From Labia minor (Eukaryota; Arthropoda; Insecta; Dermaptera; Spongiphoridae), in contig CAUJBJ010000031.1 in the NCBI GenBank assembly GCA_963082975.1, forward strand, positions 310,001-374,000: a stretch of DNA of 64,000 nucleotides, read 5' to 3'. Both the position numbers and the translations under genes were made by a program. This document shows, in pieces, positions 13,751 through 27,738 of this stretch (positions are counted from its first letter, which is position 1; the number at the start of each line of letters is the position of its first letter). The notes beneath the pieces are model-generated. The model did no database searches. It was not told where the DNA came from and saw only the letters and a program-made list of their open reading frames with translations.

Positions 13751-16700
13751 TTTCCCTTTAATATTTGAACAAAATCAGACTTTTCCGTAAGAATTCAATG
13801 AAAATATTTAAGAAATCGATCAAATATGAATTTATTCTTCAATAGAATCAGAAAATGAATAAAATAAAATATAAAAGATAATTTTATCCCTCGTATTTAA
13901 AAAAGTAGGATTTTCACTTTAATATTTGAACAAAATCAGACTTTTCCGTAAGAATTCAATGAAAATATTTAAGAAATCGATCAAATATGAATTTATTCTT
14001 AATTAGAATCATAAAATGAATAAAATAAAATATAAAAGATAATTTTATCCCTCGTATTTAAAAAAGTAGGATTTTCCCTTTAATATTTGAACAAAATCAC
14101 ACTAATCCGTAAGAATTCAATGAAAATATTTAAGAAATCGATCAAAAATGAATTTATTCTTCATTATAATCAGAAAATTAGTAAAATAAAATAAAAAAGA
14201 TAATTTTATCCCTCGATTTAAAAAATCGATCAAATATGAATTTATTCTTCATAACAATCAGAAAATGAATAAAATAAAATATAAAAGATAATTTTATCCC
14301 TCGTATTTAAAAAAGTAGGATTTCCCCTTTAATATTTGAACAAAATCACACTAATCCGTAAGAATTCAATGAAAATATTTAAAAAATCGATCAAATATGA
14401 ATTTATTCTTCAATAGAATCAGAAAATTAATAAAATAAAATATAAAAGATAATTTTATCCCTCGTATTTAAAAATTAGGATTTTCCCTTTAATATTTAAT
14501 CAAAATCAGACTTTTCCGTAAGAATTCAATGAAAATATTTAAGAAATCGATCAAATATGAATTTATTCTTCATTAGAATCAGAAAATTAATAAAATAAAA
14601 TAAAAAAGATAATTTTATCCCTCGTATTTAAAAAAGTAGGATTTCCCCTTTAATATTTGAACAAAATCACACTAATCCGTAAGAATTCAATGAAAATATT
14701 TAAGAAATCGATCAAATATGAATTTATTCTTCATTAGAATCATAAAATGAATAAAATAAAATATAAAAGATAATTTTATCCCTCGTATTTAAAAAAATAG
14801 GATTTTCCCTTTAATATTTGAACAAAATCACAGTAATCCGTAAGAATTCAATGAAAATATTTAAGAAATCGATCAAATATGAATTTATTCTTCATTAGAA
14901 CCAGAAAATTAATAAAATAAAATAAAAAAGATAATTTTATCCCTCGTATTTAAAAAACTAGGATTTTCCCTTTAATATTTGAACAAAATCACAGTAATCC
15001 TTAAGAATTCAATGAAAATATTTAAGAAATCGATCAAATATGAATTTATTCTTAATTAGAATCAGAAAATGAATAAAATAAAATATAAAAGATAATTTTG
15101 TCCGTCGTATTTAAAAAAGTAGGATTTTCCCTTTAATATTTGAACAAAATCAGACTTTTCCGTAAGAATTCAATGAAAATATTTAAGAAATCGATCAAAT
15201 ATGAATTTATTCTTCATTAGAATCAGAAAATTAATAAAATAAAATAAAAAAGATAATTTTATCCCTCGTATTTAAAAAAGTAGGATTTTCCCTTTAATAT
15301 TTGAACAAAATCACAGTAATCCGTAAGAATTCAATGAAAATATTTAAGAAATCGATCAAATATGAATTTATTCTTCATTAGAATCAGAAAATTAATAAAA
15401 TAAAATAAAAAAGATAATTTTATCCCTCGTATTTAAAAAAGTAGGATTTTCCCTTTAATATTTGAACAAAATCAGACTTTTCCGTAAGAATTCAATGAAA
15501 ATATTTAAGAAATCGATCAAATATGAATTTATTCTTCAATAGAATCAGAAAATTAATAAAATAAAATATAAAAGTTAATTTTATCCCTCGTATTTAAAAA
15601 AGTAGGATTTTCCCTTTAATATTTGAACAAAATCACACTAATCCGTAAGAATTCAATGAAAATATTTAAGAAATCGATCAAATATGAATTTATTCTTCAT
15701 TAGAATCAGAAAATTAATAAAATAAAATAAAAAAGATAATTTTATCCCTCGTATTTAAAAAAGTAGGATTTTCCCATTAATATTTGAACAAAATCAGACT
15801 TTTCCGTAAGAATTCAATGAAAATATTTAAGAAATCGATCAAATATGAATTTATTCTTCAATAGAATCAGAAAATTAATAAAATAAAATATAAAAGATAA
15901 TTTTATCCCTCGTATTTAAAAAAGTAGGATTTTCCCTTTAATATTTGAACAAAATCAGACTTTTCCGTAAGAATTCAATGAAAATATTTAAGAAATCGAT
16001 CAAATATGAATTTATTCTTCAATAGAATCAGAAACTTAATAAAATAAAATATAAAAGATAATTTTATCCCTCGTATTTAAAAAAGTAGGATTTTCCCTTT
16101 AATATTTGAACAAAATCAGACTTTTCCGTAAGAATTCAATGAAAATATTTAAGAAATCGATCAAATATGAATTTATTCTTAATTAGAATCAGAAAATGAA
16201 TAAAATAAAATATAAAAGTTAATTTTATCCCTCGTATTTAAAAAAGTAGGATTTTCCCTTTAATATTTGAACAAAATCACACTAATCCGTAAGAATTCAA
16301 TGAAAATATTTAAAAAATCGATCAAATATGAATTTATTCTTCAATAGAATCAGAAACTTAATAAAATAAAATATAAAAGATAATTTTATCCCTCGTATTT
16401 AAAAAAGTAGGATTTTCCCTTTAATATTTGAACAAAATCAGACTTTTCCGTAAGAATTCAATGAAAATATTTAAGAAATCGATCAAATATGAATTTATTC
16501 TTCATTAGAATCAGAAAATTAATAAAATAAAATAAAAAAGATAATTTTATCCCTCGTATTTAAAAAAGTAGGATTTTCCCTTTAATATTTGAACAAAATC
16601 ACACTAATCCGTAAGAATTCAATGAAAATATTTAAGAAATCGATCAAAAATGAATTTATTCTTCATTATAATCAGAAAATTAGTAAAATAAAATAAAAAA

Positions 16701-18257
16701 GATAATTTTATCCCTCGTATTTAAAAAAGTAGGATTTTCCCTTTAATATTTGAACAAAATCACACTAATCCGTATGAATTCAATGAAAATATTTAAAAAA
16801 TCGATCAAATATGAATTTATTCTTCATAACAATCAGAAAATGAATAAAATAAAATATAAAAGATAATTTTATCCCTCGTATTTAAAAAAGTAGGATTTCC
16901 CCTTTAATATTTGAACAAAATCACACTAATCCGTAAGAATTCAATGAAAATATTTAAAAAATCGATCAAATATGAATTTATTCTTCAATAGAATCAGAAA
17001 ATTAATAAAATAAAATATAAAAGATAATTTTATCCCTCGTATTTAAAAATTAGGATTTTCCCTTTAATATTTAAACAAAATCAGACTTTTCCGTAAGAAT
17101 TCAATGAAAATATTTAAGAAATCGATCAAATATGAATTTATTCTTCATTAGAATCAGAAAATTAATAAAATAAAATAAAAAAGATAATTTTATCCCTCGT
17201 ATTTAAAAAAGTAGGATTTCCCCTTTAATATTTGAACAAAATCACACTAATCCGTAAGAATTCAATGAAAATATTTAAGAAATCGATCAAATATGAATTT
17301 ATTCTTCATTAGAATCAAAAAATGAATAAAATAAAATATAAAAGATAATTTTATCCCTCGTATTTAAAAAAATAGGATTTTCCCTTTAATATTTGAACAA
17401 AATCACAGTAATCCGTAAGAATTCAATGAAAATATTTAAGAAATCGATCAAATATGAATTTATTCTTCATTAGAACCAGAAAATTAATAAAATAAAATAA
17501 AAAAGATAATTTTATCCCTCGTATTTAAAAAACTAGGATTTTCCCTTTAATATTTGAACAAAATCACAGTAATCCTTAAGAATTCAATGAAAATATTTAA
17601 GAAATCGATCAAATATGAATTTATTCTTAATTAGAATCAGAAAATGAATAAAATAAAATATAAAAGATAATTTTGTCCGTCGTATTTAAAAAAGTAGGAT
17701 TTTCCCTTTAATATTTGAACAAAATCAGACTTTTCCGTAAGAATTCAATGAAAATATTTAAGAAATCGATCAAATATGAATTTATTCTTCATTAGAATCA
17801 GAAAATTAATAAAATAAAATAAAAAAGATAATTTTATCCCTCGTATTTAAAAAAGTAGGATTTTCCCTTTAATATTTGAACAAAATCACAGTAATCCGTA
17901 AGAATTCAATGAAAATATTTAAGAAATCGATCAAATATGAATTTATTCTTCATTAGAATCAGAAAATTAATAAAATAAAATAAAAAAGATAATTTTATCC
18001 CTCGTATTTAAAAAAGTAGGATTTTCCCTTTAATATTTGAACAAAATCAGACTTTTCCGTAAGAATTCAATGAAAATATTTAAGAAATCGATCAAATATG
18101 AATTTATTCTTCAATAGAATCAGAAAATTAATAAAATAAAATATAAAAGTTAATTTTATCCCTCGTATTTAAAAAAGTAGGATTTTCCCTTTAATATTTG
18201 AACAAAATCATACTAATCCGTAAGAATTCAATGAAAATATTTAAGAAATCGATCAAA
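13751..18257 (+). repeat. 4.5-kb segmental duplication, copy 1 (partner 22206-26712)
   Basis: Rare markers recur at a constant offset of 8455 bp: TTTTCACTTT (about 13911 and 22366), the 73-bp deletion junction (14215 and 22670), TTTAATCAAAATC (about 14496 and 22951), the GTCCGTCG markers (15100 and 23555; 17675 and 26130), AAACTTAAT units, and CATACTAATCC (about 18210 and 26665). The match starts after a T/A difference at 13750/22205 and ends before an A/T difference at 18258/26713. One internal substitution was seen (T at 14743, A at 23198). I compared marker sites rather than every base. Confidence 0.88.
14160..14247 (+). repeat. Short 88-bp satellite monomer with a 73-bp internal deletion, copy 1
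   Basis: A TTAGTAAAAT-type monomer reads ATCCCTCG and then jumps to ATTTAAAAAATCGATC. Unit positions 57-129 are missing (73 bp), with the junction between 14215 and 14216. The two ends share similar A/T motifs in the intact unit, TATTTAAAAAAG at 58-69 and ATATTTAAAAAATC at 128-141 in the variant. Microhomology-mediated slippage or exchange inside one monomer is therefore likely. Monomers on both sides are full length. Confidence 0.93.
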
Positions 18258-20893
18258 AATGAATTTATTCTTCATTATAATCAGAAAATTAGTAAAATAA
18301 AATAAAAAAGATAATTTTATCCCTCGTATTTAAAAAAGTAGGATTTTCCCTTTAATATTTGAACAAAATCACACTAATCCGTATGAATTCAATGAAAATA
18401 TTTAAAAAATCGATCAAATATGAATTTATTCTTCATAACAATCAGAAAATGAATAAAATAAAATATAAAAGATAATTTTATCCCTCGTATTTAAAAAAGT
18501 AGGATTTCCCCTTTAATATTTGAACAAAATCACACTAATCCGTAAGAATTCAATGAAAATATTTAAAAAATCGATCAAATATGAATTTATTCTTCAATAG
18601 AATCAGAAAATTAATAAAATAAAATATAAAAGATAATTTTATCCCTCGTATTTAAAAATTAGGATTTTCCCTTTAATATTTAAACAAAATCAGACTTTTC
18701 CGTAAGAATTCAATGAAAATATTTAAGAAATCGATCAAATATGAATTTATTCTTCATTAGAATCAGAAAATTAATAAAATAAAATAAAAAAGATAATTTT
18801 ATCCCTCGTATTTAAAAAAGTAGGATTTCCCCTTTAATATTTGAACAAAATCACACTAATCCGTAAGAATTCAATGAAAATATTTAAGAAATCGATCAAA
18901 TATGAATTTATTCTTCATTAGAATCAAAAAATGAATAAAATAAAATATAAAAGATAATTTTATCCCTCGTATTTAAAAAAATAGGATTTTCCCTTTAATA
19001 TTTGAACAAAATCACAGTAATCCGTAAGAATTCAATGAAAATATTTAAGAAATCGATCAAATATGAATTTATTCTTCATTAGAACCAGAAAATTAATAAA
19101 ATAAAATAAAAAAGATAATTTTATCCCTCGTATTTAAAAAACTAGGATTTTCCCTTTAATATTTGAACAAAATCACAGTAATCCTTAAGAATTCAATGAA
19201 AATATTTAAGAAATCGATCAAATATGAATTTATTCTTAATTAGAATCAGAAAATGAATAAAATAAAATATAAAAGATAATTTTGTCCGTCGTATTTAAAA
19301 AAGTAGGATTTTCCCTTTAATATTTGAACAAAATCAGACTTTTCCGTAAGAATTCAATGAAAATATTTAAGAAATCGATCAAATATGAATTTATTCTTCA
19401 TTAGAATCAGAAAATTAATAAAATAAAATAAAAAAGATAATTTTATCCCTCGTATTTAAAAAAGTAGGATTTTCCCTTTAATATTTGAACAAAATCACAG
19501 TAATCCGTAAGAATTCAATGAAAATATTTAAGAAATCGATCAAATATGAATTTATTCTTCATTAGAATCAGAAAATTAATAAAATAAAATAAAAAAGATA
19601 ATTTTATCCCTCGTATTTAAAAAAGTAGGATTTTCCCTTTAATATTTGAACAAAATCAGACTTTTCCGTAAGAATTCAATGAAAATATTTAAGAAATCGA
19701 TCAAATATGAATTTATTCTTCAATAGAATCAGAAAATTAATAAAATAAAATATAAAAGTTAATTTTATCCCTCGTATTTAAAAAAGTAGGATTTTCCCTT
19801 TAATATTTGAACAAAATCATACTAATCCGTAAGAATTCAATGAAAATATTTAAGAAATCGATCAAATATGAATTTATTCTTCATTAGAATCAGAAAATTA
19901 ATAAAATAAAATAAAAAAGATAATTTTATCCCTCGTATTTAAAAAAGTAGGATTTTCCCATTAATATTTGAACAAAATCAGACTTTTCCGTAAGAATTCA
20001 ATGAAAATATTTAAGAAATCGATCAAATATGAATTTATTCTTAATTAGAATCAGAAAATGAATAAAATAAAATATAAAAGATAATTTTATCCCTCGTATT
20101 TAAAAATTAGGATTTTCCCTTTAATATTTAAACAAAATCAGACTTTTCCGTAAGAATTCAATGAAAATATTTAAGAAATCGATCAAATATGAATTTATTC
20201 TTCATTAGAATCAGAAAATTAATAAAATAAAATAAAAAAGATAATTTTATCCCTCGTATTTAAAAAAGTAGGATTTTCCATTTAATATTTGAACAAAATC
20301 AGACTTTTCCGTAAGAATTCAATGAAAATATTTAAGAAATCGATCAAATATGAATTTATTCTTCAATAGAATCAGAAAATTAATAAAATAAAATATAAAA
20401 GATAATTTTATCCCTCGTATTTAAAAAAGTAGGATTTTCCCTTTAATATTTGAACAAAATCAGACTTTTCCGTAAGAATTCAATGAAAATATTTAAGAAA
20501 TCGATCAAATATGAATTTATTCTTCAATAGAATCAGAAAATTAATAAAATAAAATATAAAAGATAATTTTATCCCTCGTATTTAAAAAAATAGGATTTTC
20601 CCTTTAATATTTGAACAAAATCACAGTAATCCGTAAGAATTCAATGAAAATATTTAAGAAATCGATCAAATATGAATTTATTCTTCATTAGAACCAGAAA
20701 ATTAATAAAATAAAATAAAAAAGATAATTTTATCCCTCGTATTTAAAAAACTAGGATTTTCCCTTTAATATTTGAACAAAATCACAGTAATCCTTAAGAA
20801 TTCAATGAAAATATTTAAGAAATCGATCAAATATGAATTTATTCTTAATTAGAATCAGAAAATGAATAAAATAAAATATAAAAGATAATTTTG
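17675..20893 (+). repeat. Two consecutive 10-monomer blocks of different composition
   Basis: GTCCGTCG markers at 17675, 19284 and 20893 give two intervals of exactly 1609 bp (10 x 161 minus 1). Block 1 continues from a CATACTAATCC unit into TTAGTAAAAT, CATAACAATC, AAAATTAGG, TTTCCCC, AATAGG and ACTAGG units. Block 2 instead has TTCCCATTAAT, a TTAATT/AAAATTAGG unit, TTCCATTTAAT, a plain unit, a hybrid, then ACTAGG. Equal length here hides different content, so a simple period measurement would wrongly call this a homogeneous 10-mer HOR. Confidence 0.85.
20523..20683 (+). repeat. Hybrid monomer (plain TTCAAT type joined to AATAGG type)
   Basis: The left half is TTCAAT/TTAAT/ATATAAAAG. The right half is AAAAAAATAGG with CACAGTAATCC, which normally belongs to a TTCATT...TCAAAAAATG unit. 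Its successor is the AGAACCAG/ACTAGG unit, as expected for the right-hand parent. It marks a junction inside the second 10-mer block. Confidence 0.75.
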
Positions 20894-22205
20894 TCCGTCG
20901 TATTTAAAAAAGTAGGATTTTCCCTTTAATATTTGAACAAAATCAGACTTTTCCGTAAGAATTCAATGAAAATATTTAAGAAATCGATCAAATATGAATT
21001 TATTCTTCATTAGAATCAGAAAATTAATAAAATAAAATAAAAAAGATAATTTTATCCCTCGTATTTAAAAAAGTAGGATTTTCCCTTTAATATTTGAACA
21101 AAATCACAGTAATCCGTAAGAATTCAATGAAAATATTTAAGAAATCGATCAAATATGAATTTATTCTTCATTAGAATCAGAAAATTAATAAAATAAAATA
21201 AAAAAGATAATTTTATCCCTCGTATTTAAAAAAGTAGGATTTTCCCTTTAATATTTGAACAAAATCAGACTTTTCCGTAAGAATTCAATGAAAATATTTA
21301 AGAAATCGATCAAATATGAATTTATTCTTCAATAGAATCAGAAAATTAATAAAATAAAATATAAAAGTTAATTTTATCCCTCGTATTTAAAAAAGTAGGA
21401 TTTTCCCTTTAATATTTGAACAAAATCACACTAATCCGTAAGAATTCAATGAAAATATTTAAGAAATCGATCAAATATGAATTTATTCTTCATTAGAATC
21501 AGAAAATTAATAAAATAAAATAAAAAAGATAATTTTATCCCTCGTATTTAAAAAAGTAGGATTTTCCCATTAATATTTGAACAAAATCAGACTTTTCCGT
21601 AAGAATTCAATGAAAATATTTAAGAAATCGATCAAATATGAATTTATTCTTCAATAGAATCAGAAAATTAATAAAATAAAATATAAAAGATAATTTTATC
21701 CCTCGTATTTAAAAAAGTAGGATTTTCCCTTTAATATTTGAACAAAATCAGACTTTTCCGTAAGAATTCAATGAAAATATTTAAGAAATCGATCAAATAT
21801 GAATTTATTCTTAATTAGAATCAGAAAATGAATAAAATAAAATATAAAAGTTAATTTTATCCCTCGTATTTAAAAAAGTAGGATTTTCCCTTTAATATTT
21901 GAACAAAATCACACTAATCCGTAAGAATTCAATGAAAATATTTAAAAAATCGATCAAATATGAATTTATTCTTCAATAGAATCAGAAAATTAATAAAATA
22001 AAATATAAAAGATAATTTTATCCCTCGTATTTAAAAATTAGGATTTTCCCTTTAATATTTTAACAAAATCAGACTTTTCCGTAAGAATTCAATGAAAATA
22101 TTTAAGAAATCGATCAAATATGAATTTATTCTTCAATAGAATCAGAAAATGAATAAAATAAAATATAAAAGATAATTTTATCCCTCGTATTTAAAAAAGT
22201 AGGAA

Positions 22206-25200
22206 TTTCCCTTTAATATTTGAACAAAATCAGACTTTTCCGTAAGAATTCAATGAAAATATTTAAGAAATCGATCAAATATGAATTTATTCTTCAATAG
22301 AATCAGAAAATGAATAAAATAAAATATAAAAGATAATTTTATCCCTCGTATTTAAAAAAGTAGGATTTTCACTTTAATATTTGAACAAAATCAGACTTTT
22401 CCGTAAGAATTCAATGAAAATATTTAAGAAATCGATCAAATATGAATTTATTCTTAATTAGAATCATAAAATGAATAAAATAAAATATAAAAGATAATTT
22501 TATCCCTCGTATTTAAAAAAGTAGGATTTTCCCTTTAATATTTGAACAAAATCACACTAATCCGTAAGAATTCAATGAAAATATTTAAGAAATCGATCAA
22601 AAATGAATTTATTCTTCATTATAATCAGAAAATTAGTAAAATAAAATAAAAAAGATAATTTTATCCCTCGATTTAAAAAATCGATCAAATATGAATTTAT
22701 TCTTCATAACAATCAGAAAATGAATAAAATAAAATATAAAAGATAATTTTATCCCTCGTATTTAAAAAAGTAGGATTTCCCCTTTAATATTTGAACAAAA
22801 TCACACTAATCCGTAAGAATTCAATGAAAATATTTAAAAAATCGATCAAATATGAATTTATTCTTCAATAGAATCAGAAAATTAATAAAATAAAATATAA
22901 AAGATAATTTTATCCCTCGTATTTAAAAATTAGGATTTTCCCTTTAATATTTAATCAAAATCAGACTTTTCCGTAAGAATTCAATGAAAATATTTAAGAA
23001 ATCGATCAAATATGAATTTATTCTTCATTAGAATCAGAAAATTAATAAAATAAAATAAAAAAGATAATTTTATCCCTCGTATTTAAAAAAGTAGGATTTC
23101 CCCTTTAATATTTGAACAAAATCACACTAATCCGTAAGAATTCAATGAAAATATTTAAGAAATCGATCAAATATGAATTTATTCTTCATTAGAATCAAAA
23201 AATGAATAAAATAAAATATAAAAGATAATTTTATCCCTCGTATTTAAAAAAATAGGATTTTCCCTTTAATATTTGAACAAAATCACAGTAATCCGTAAGA
23301 ATTCAATGAAAATATTTAAGAAATCGATCAAATATGAATTTATTCTTCATTAGAACCAGAAAATTAATAAAATAAAATAAAAAAGATAATTTTATCCCTC
23401 GTATTTAAAAAACTAGGATTTTCCCTTTAATATTTGAACAAAATCACAGTAATCCTTAAGAATTCAATGAAAATATTTAAGAAATCGATCAAATATGAAT
23501 TTATTCTTAATTAGAATCAGAAAATGAATAAAATAAAATATAAAAGATAATTTTGTCCGTCGTATTTAAAAAAGTAGGATTTTCCCTTTAATATTTGAAC
23601 AAAATCAGACTTTTCCGTAAGAATTCAATGAAAATATTTAAGAAATCGATCAAATATGAATTTATTCTTCATTAGAATCAGAAAATTAATAAAATAAAAT
23701 AAAAAAGATAATTTTATCCCTCGTATTTAAAAAAGTAGGATTTTCCCTTTAATATTTGAACAAAATCACAGTAATCCGTAAGAATTCAATGAAAATATTT
23801 AAGAAATCGATCAAATATGAATTTATTCTTCATTAGAATCAGAAAATTAATAAAATAAAATAAAAAAGATAATTTTATCCCTCGTATTTAAAAAAGTAGG
23901 ATTTTCCCTTTAATATTTGAACAAAATCAGACTTTTCCGTAAGAATTCAATGAAAATATTTAAGAAATCGATCAAATATGAATTTATTCTTCAATAGAAT
24001 CAGAAAATTAATAAAATAAAATATAAAAGTTAATTTTATCCCTCGTATTTAAAAAAGTAGGATTTTCCCTTTAATATTTGAACAAAATCACACTAATCCG
24101 TAAGAATTCAATGAAAATATTTAAGAAATCGATCAAATATGAATTTATTCTTCATTAGAATCAGAAAATTAATAAAATAAAATAAAAAAGATAATTTTAT
24201 CCCTCGTATTTAAAAAAGTAGGATTTTCCCATTAATATTTGAACAAAATCAGACTTTTCCGTAAGAATTCAATGAAAATATTTAAGAAATCGATCAAATA
24301 TGAATTTATTCTTCAATAGAATCAGAAAATTAATAAAATAAAATATAAAAGATAATTTTATCCCTCGTATTTAAAAAAGTAGGATTTTCCCTTTAATATT
24401 TGAACAAAATCAGACTTTTCCGTAAGAATTCAATGAAAATATTTAAGAAATCGATCAAATATGAATTTATTCTTCAATAGAATCAGAAACTTAATAAAAT
24501 AAAATATAAAAGATAATTTTATCCCTCGTATTTAAAAAAGTAGGATTTTCCCTTTAATATTTGAACAAAATCAGACTTTTCCGTAAGAATTCAATGAAAA
24601 TATTTAAGAAATCGATCAAATATGAATTTATTCTTAATTAGAATCAGAAAATGAATAAAATAAAATATAAAAGTTAATTTTATCCCTCGTATTTAAAAAA
24701 GTAGGATTTTCCCTTTAATATTTGAACAAAATCACACTAATCCGTAAGAATTCAATGAAAATATTTAAAAAATCGATCAAATATGAATTTATTCTTCAAT
24801 AGAATCAGAAACTTAATAAAATAAAATATAAAAGATAATTTTATCCCTCGTATTTAAAAAAGTAGGATTTTCCCTTTAATATTTGAACAAAATCAGACTT
24901 TTCCGTAAGAATTCAATGAAAATATTTAAGAAATCGATCAAATATGAATTTATTCTTCATTAGAATCAGAAAATTAATAAAATAAAATAAAAAAGATAAT
25001 TTTATCCCTCGTATTTAAAAAAGTAGGATTTTCCCTTTAATATTTGAACAAAATCACACTAATCCGTAAGAATTCAATGAAAATATTTAAGAAATCGATC
25101 AAAAATGAATTTATTCTTCATTATAATCAGAAAATTAGTAAAATAAAATAAAAAAGATAATTTTATCCCTCGTATTTAAAAAAGTAGGATTTTCCCTTTA

Positions 25201-26712
25201 ATATTTGAACAAAATCACACTAATCCGTATGAATTCAATGAAAATATTTAAAAAATCGATCAAATATGAATTTATTCTTCATAACAATCAGAAAATGAAT
25301 AAAATAAAATATAAAAGATAATTTTATCCCTCGTATTTAAAAAAGTAGGATTTCCCCTTTAATATTTGAACAAAATCACACTAATCCGTAAGAATTCAAT
25401 GAAAATATTTAAAAAATCGATCAAATATGAATTTATTCTTCAATAGAATCAGAAAATTAATAAAATAAAATATAAAAGATAATTTTATCCCTCGTATTTA
25501 AAAATTAGGATTTTCCCTTTAATATTTAAACAAAATCAGACTTTTCCGTAAGAATTCAATGAAAATATTTAAGAAATCGATCAAATATGAATTTATTCTT
25601 CATTAGAATCAGAAAATTAATAAAATAAAATAAAAAAGATAATTTTATCCCTCGTATTTAAAAAAGTAGGATTTCCCCTTTAATATTTGAACAAAATCAC
25701 ACTAATCCGTAAGAATTCAATGAAAATATTTAAGAAATCGATCAAATATGAATTTATTCTTCATTAGAATCAAAAAATGAATAAAATAAAATATAAAAGA
25801 TAATTTTATCCCTCGTATTTAAAAAAATAGGATTTTCCCTTTAATATTTGAACAAAATCACAGTAATCCGTAAGAATTCAATGAAAATATTTAAGAAATC
25901 GATCAAATATGAATTTATTCTTCATTAGAACCAGAAAATTAATAAAATAAAATAAAAAAGATAATTTTATCCCTCGTATTTAAAAAACTAGGATTTTCCC
26001 TTTAATATTTGAACAAAATCACAGTAATCCTTAAGAATTCAATGAAAATATTTAAGAAATCGATCAAATATGAATTTATTCTTAATTAGAATCAGAAAAT
26101 GAATAAAATAAAATATAAAAGATAATTTTGTCCGTCGTATTTAAAAAAGTAGGATTTTCCCTTTAATATTTGAACAAAATCAGACTTTTCCGTAAGAATT
26201 CAATGAAAATATTTAAGAAATCGATCAAATATGAATTTATTCTTCATTAGAATCAGAAAATTAATAAAATAAAATAAAAAAGATAATTTTATCCCTCGTA
26301 TTTAAAAAAGTAGGATTTTCCCTTTAATATTTGAACAAAATCACAGTAATCCGTAAGAATTCAATGAAAATATTTAAGAAATCGATCAAATATGAATTTA
26401 TTCTTCATTAGAATCAGAAAATTAATAAAATAAAATAAAAAAGATAATTTTATCCCTCGTATTTAAAAAAGTAGGATTTTCCCTTTAATATTTGAACAAA
26501 ATCAGACTTTTCCGTAAGAATTCAATGAAAATATTTAAGAAATCGATCAAATATGAATTTATTCTTCAATAGAATCAGAAAATTAATAAAATAAAATATA
26601 AAAGTTAATTTTATCCCTCGTATTTAAAAAAGTAGGATTTTCCCTTTAATATTTGAACAAAATCATACTAATCCGTAAGAATTCAATGAAAATATTTAAG
26701 AAATCGATCAAA
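22206..26712 (+). repeat. 4.5-kb segmental duplication, copy 2 (partner 13751-18257)
   Basis: Downstream copy at a fixed offset of 8455 bp. It contains the same unique 88-bp short monomer, the same AAACTTAAT units near 24490 and 24810, and the CATACTAATCC unit near 26665. It leaves the register at 26713, where it continues with a TTCCCATTAAT unit, while copy 1 continues with an AAAAATG/TTAGTAAAAT unit. Both breakpoints fall at equivalent or nearby monomer phases, so the array stays in register across them. Confidence 0.88.
22615..22702 (+). repeat. Short 88-bp satellite monomer with a 73-bp internal deletion, copy 2
   Basis: The deletion is identical to that at 14215, with the junction between 22670 and 22671, exactly 8455 bp downstream. 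An identical junction in the same variant background points to one deletion event followed by duplication of the segment, not to two independent deletions. Confidence 0.93.
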
Positions 26713-27207
26713 TATGAATTTATTCTTCATTAGAATCAGAAAATTAATAAAATAAAATAAAAAAGATAATTTTATCCCTCGTATTTAAAAAAGTAGGATT
26801 TTCCCATTAATATTTGAACAAAATCAGACTTTTCCGTAAGAATTCAATGAAAATATTTAAGAAATCGATCAAATATGAATTTATTCTTAATTAGAATCAG
26901 AAAATGAATAAAATAAAATATAAAAGATAATTTTATCCCTCGTATTTAAAAATTAGGATTTTCCCTTTAATATTTAAACAAAATCAGACTTTTCCGTAAG
27001 AATTCAATGAAAATATTTAAGAAATCGATCAAATATGAATTTATTCTTCATTAGAATCAGAAAATTAATAAAATAAAATAAAAAAGATAATTTTATCCCT
27101 CGTATTTAAAAAAGTAGGATTTTCCATTTAATATTTGAACAAAATCAGACTTTTCCGTAAGAATTCAATGAAAATATTTAAGAAATCGATCAAATATGAA
27201 TTTATTC

Positions 27208-27368
27208 TTCAATAGAATCAGAAAATTAATAAAATAAAATATAAAAGATAATTTTATCCCTCGTATTTAAAAAAGTAGGATTTCCCCTTTAATATTTGAA
27301 CAAAATCACACTAATCCGTAAGAATTCAATGAAAATATTTAAGAAATCGATCAAATATGAATTTATTC
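27208..27368 (+). repeat. Hybrid monomer (plain TTCAAT type joined to TTTCCCC type)
   Basis: The left half is TTCAAT/TTAAT/ATATAAAAG. The right half is GGATTTCCCC with CACACTAATCC, which normally belongs to the TTCATT/ATAAAAAAG unit that precedes the TCAAAAAATG unit. That successor follows here. The block from 26130 to 27739 (1609 bp) parallels that from 19284 to 20893, but its junction is one monomer earlier in the order. Confidence 0.75.
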
Positions 27369-27738
27369 TTCATTAGAATCAAAAAATGAATAAAATAAAA
27401 TATAAAAGATAATTTTATCCCTCGTATTTAAAAAAATAGGATTTTCCCTTTAATATTTGAACAAAATCACAGTAATCCGTAAGAATTCAATGAAAATATT
27501 TAAGAAATCGATCAAATATGAATTTATTCTTCATTAGAACCAGAAAATTAATAAAATAAAATAAAAAAGATAATTTTATCCCTCGTATTTAAAAAACTAG
27601 GATTTTCCCTTTAATATTTGAACAAAATCACAGTAATCCTTAAGAATTCAATGAAAATATTTAAGAAATCGATCAAATATGAATTTATTCTTAATTAGAA
27701 TCAGAAAATGAATAAAATAAAATATAAAAGATAATTTT

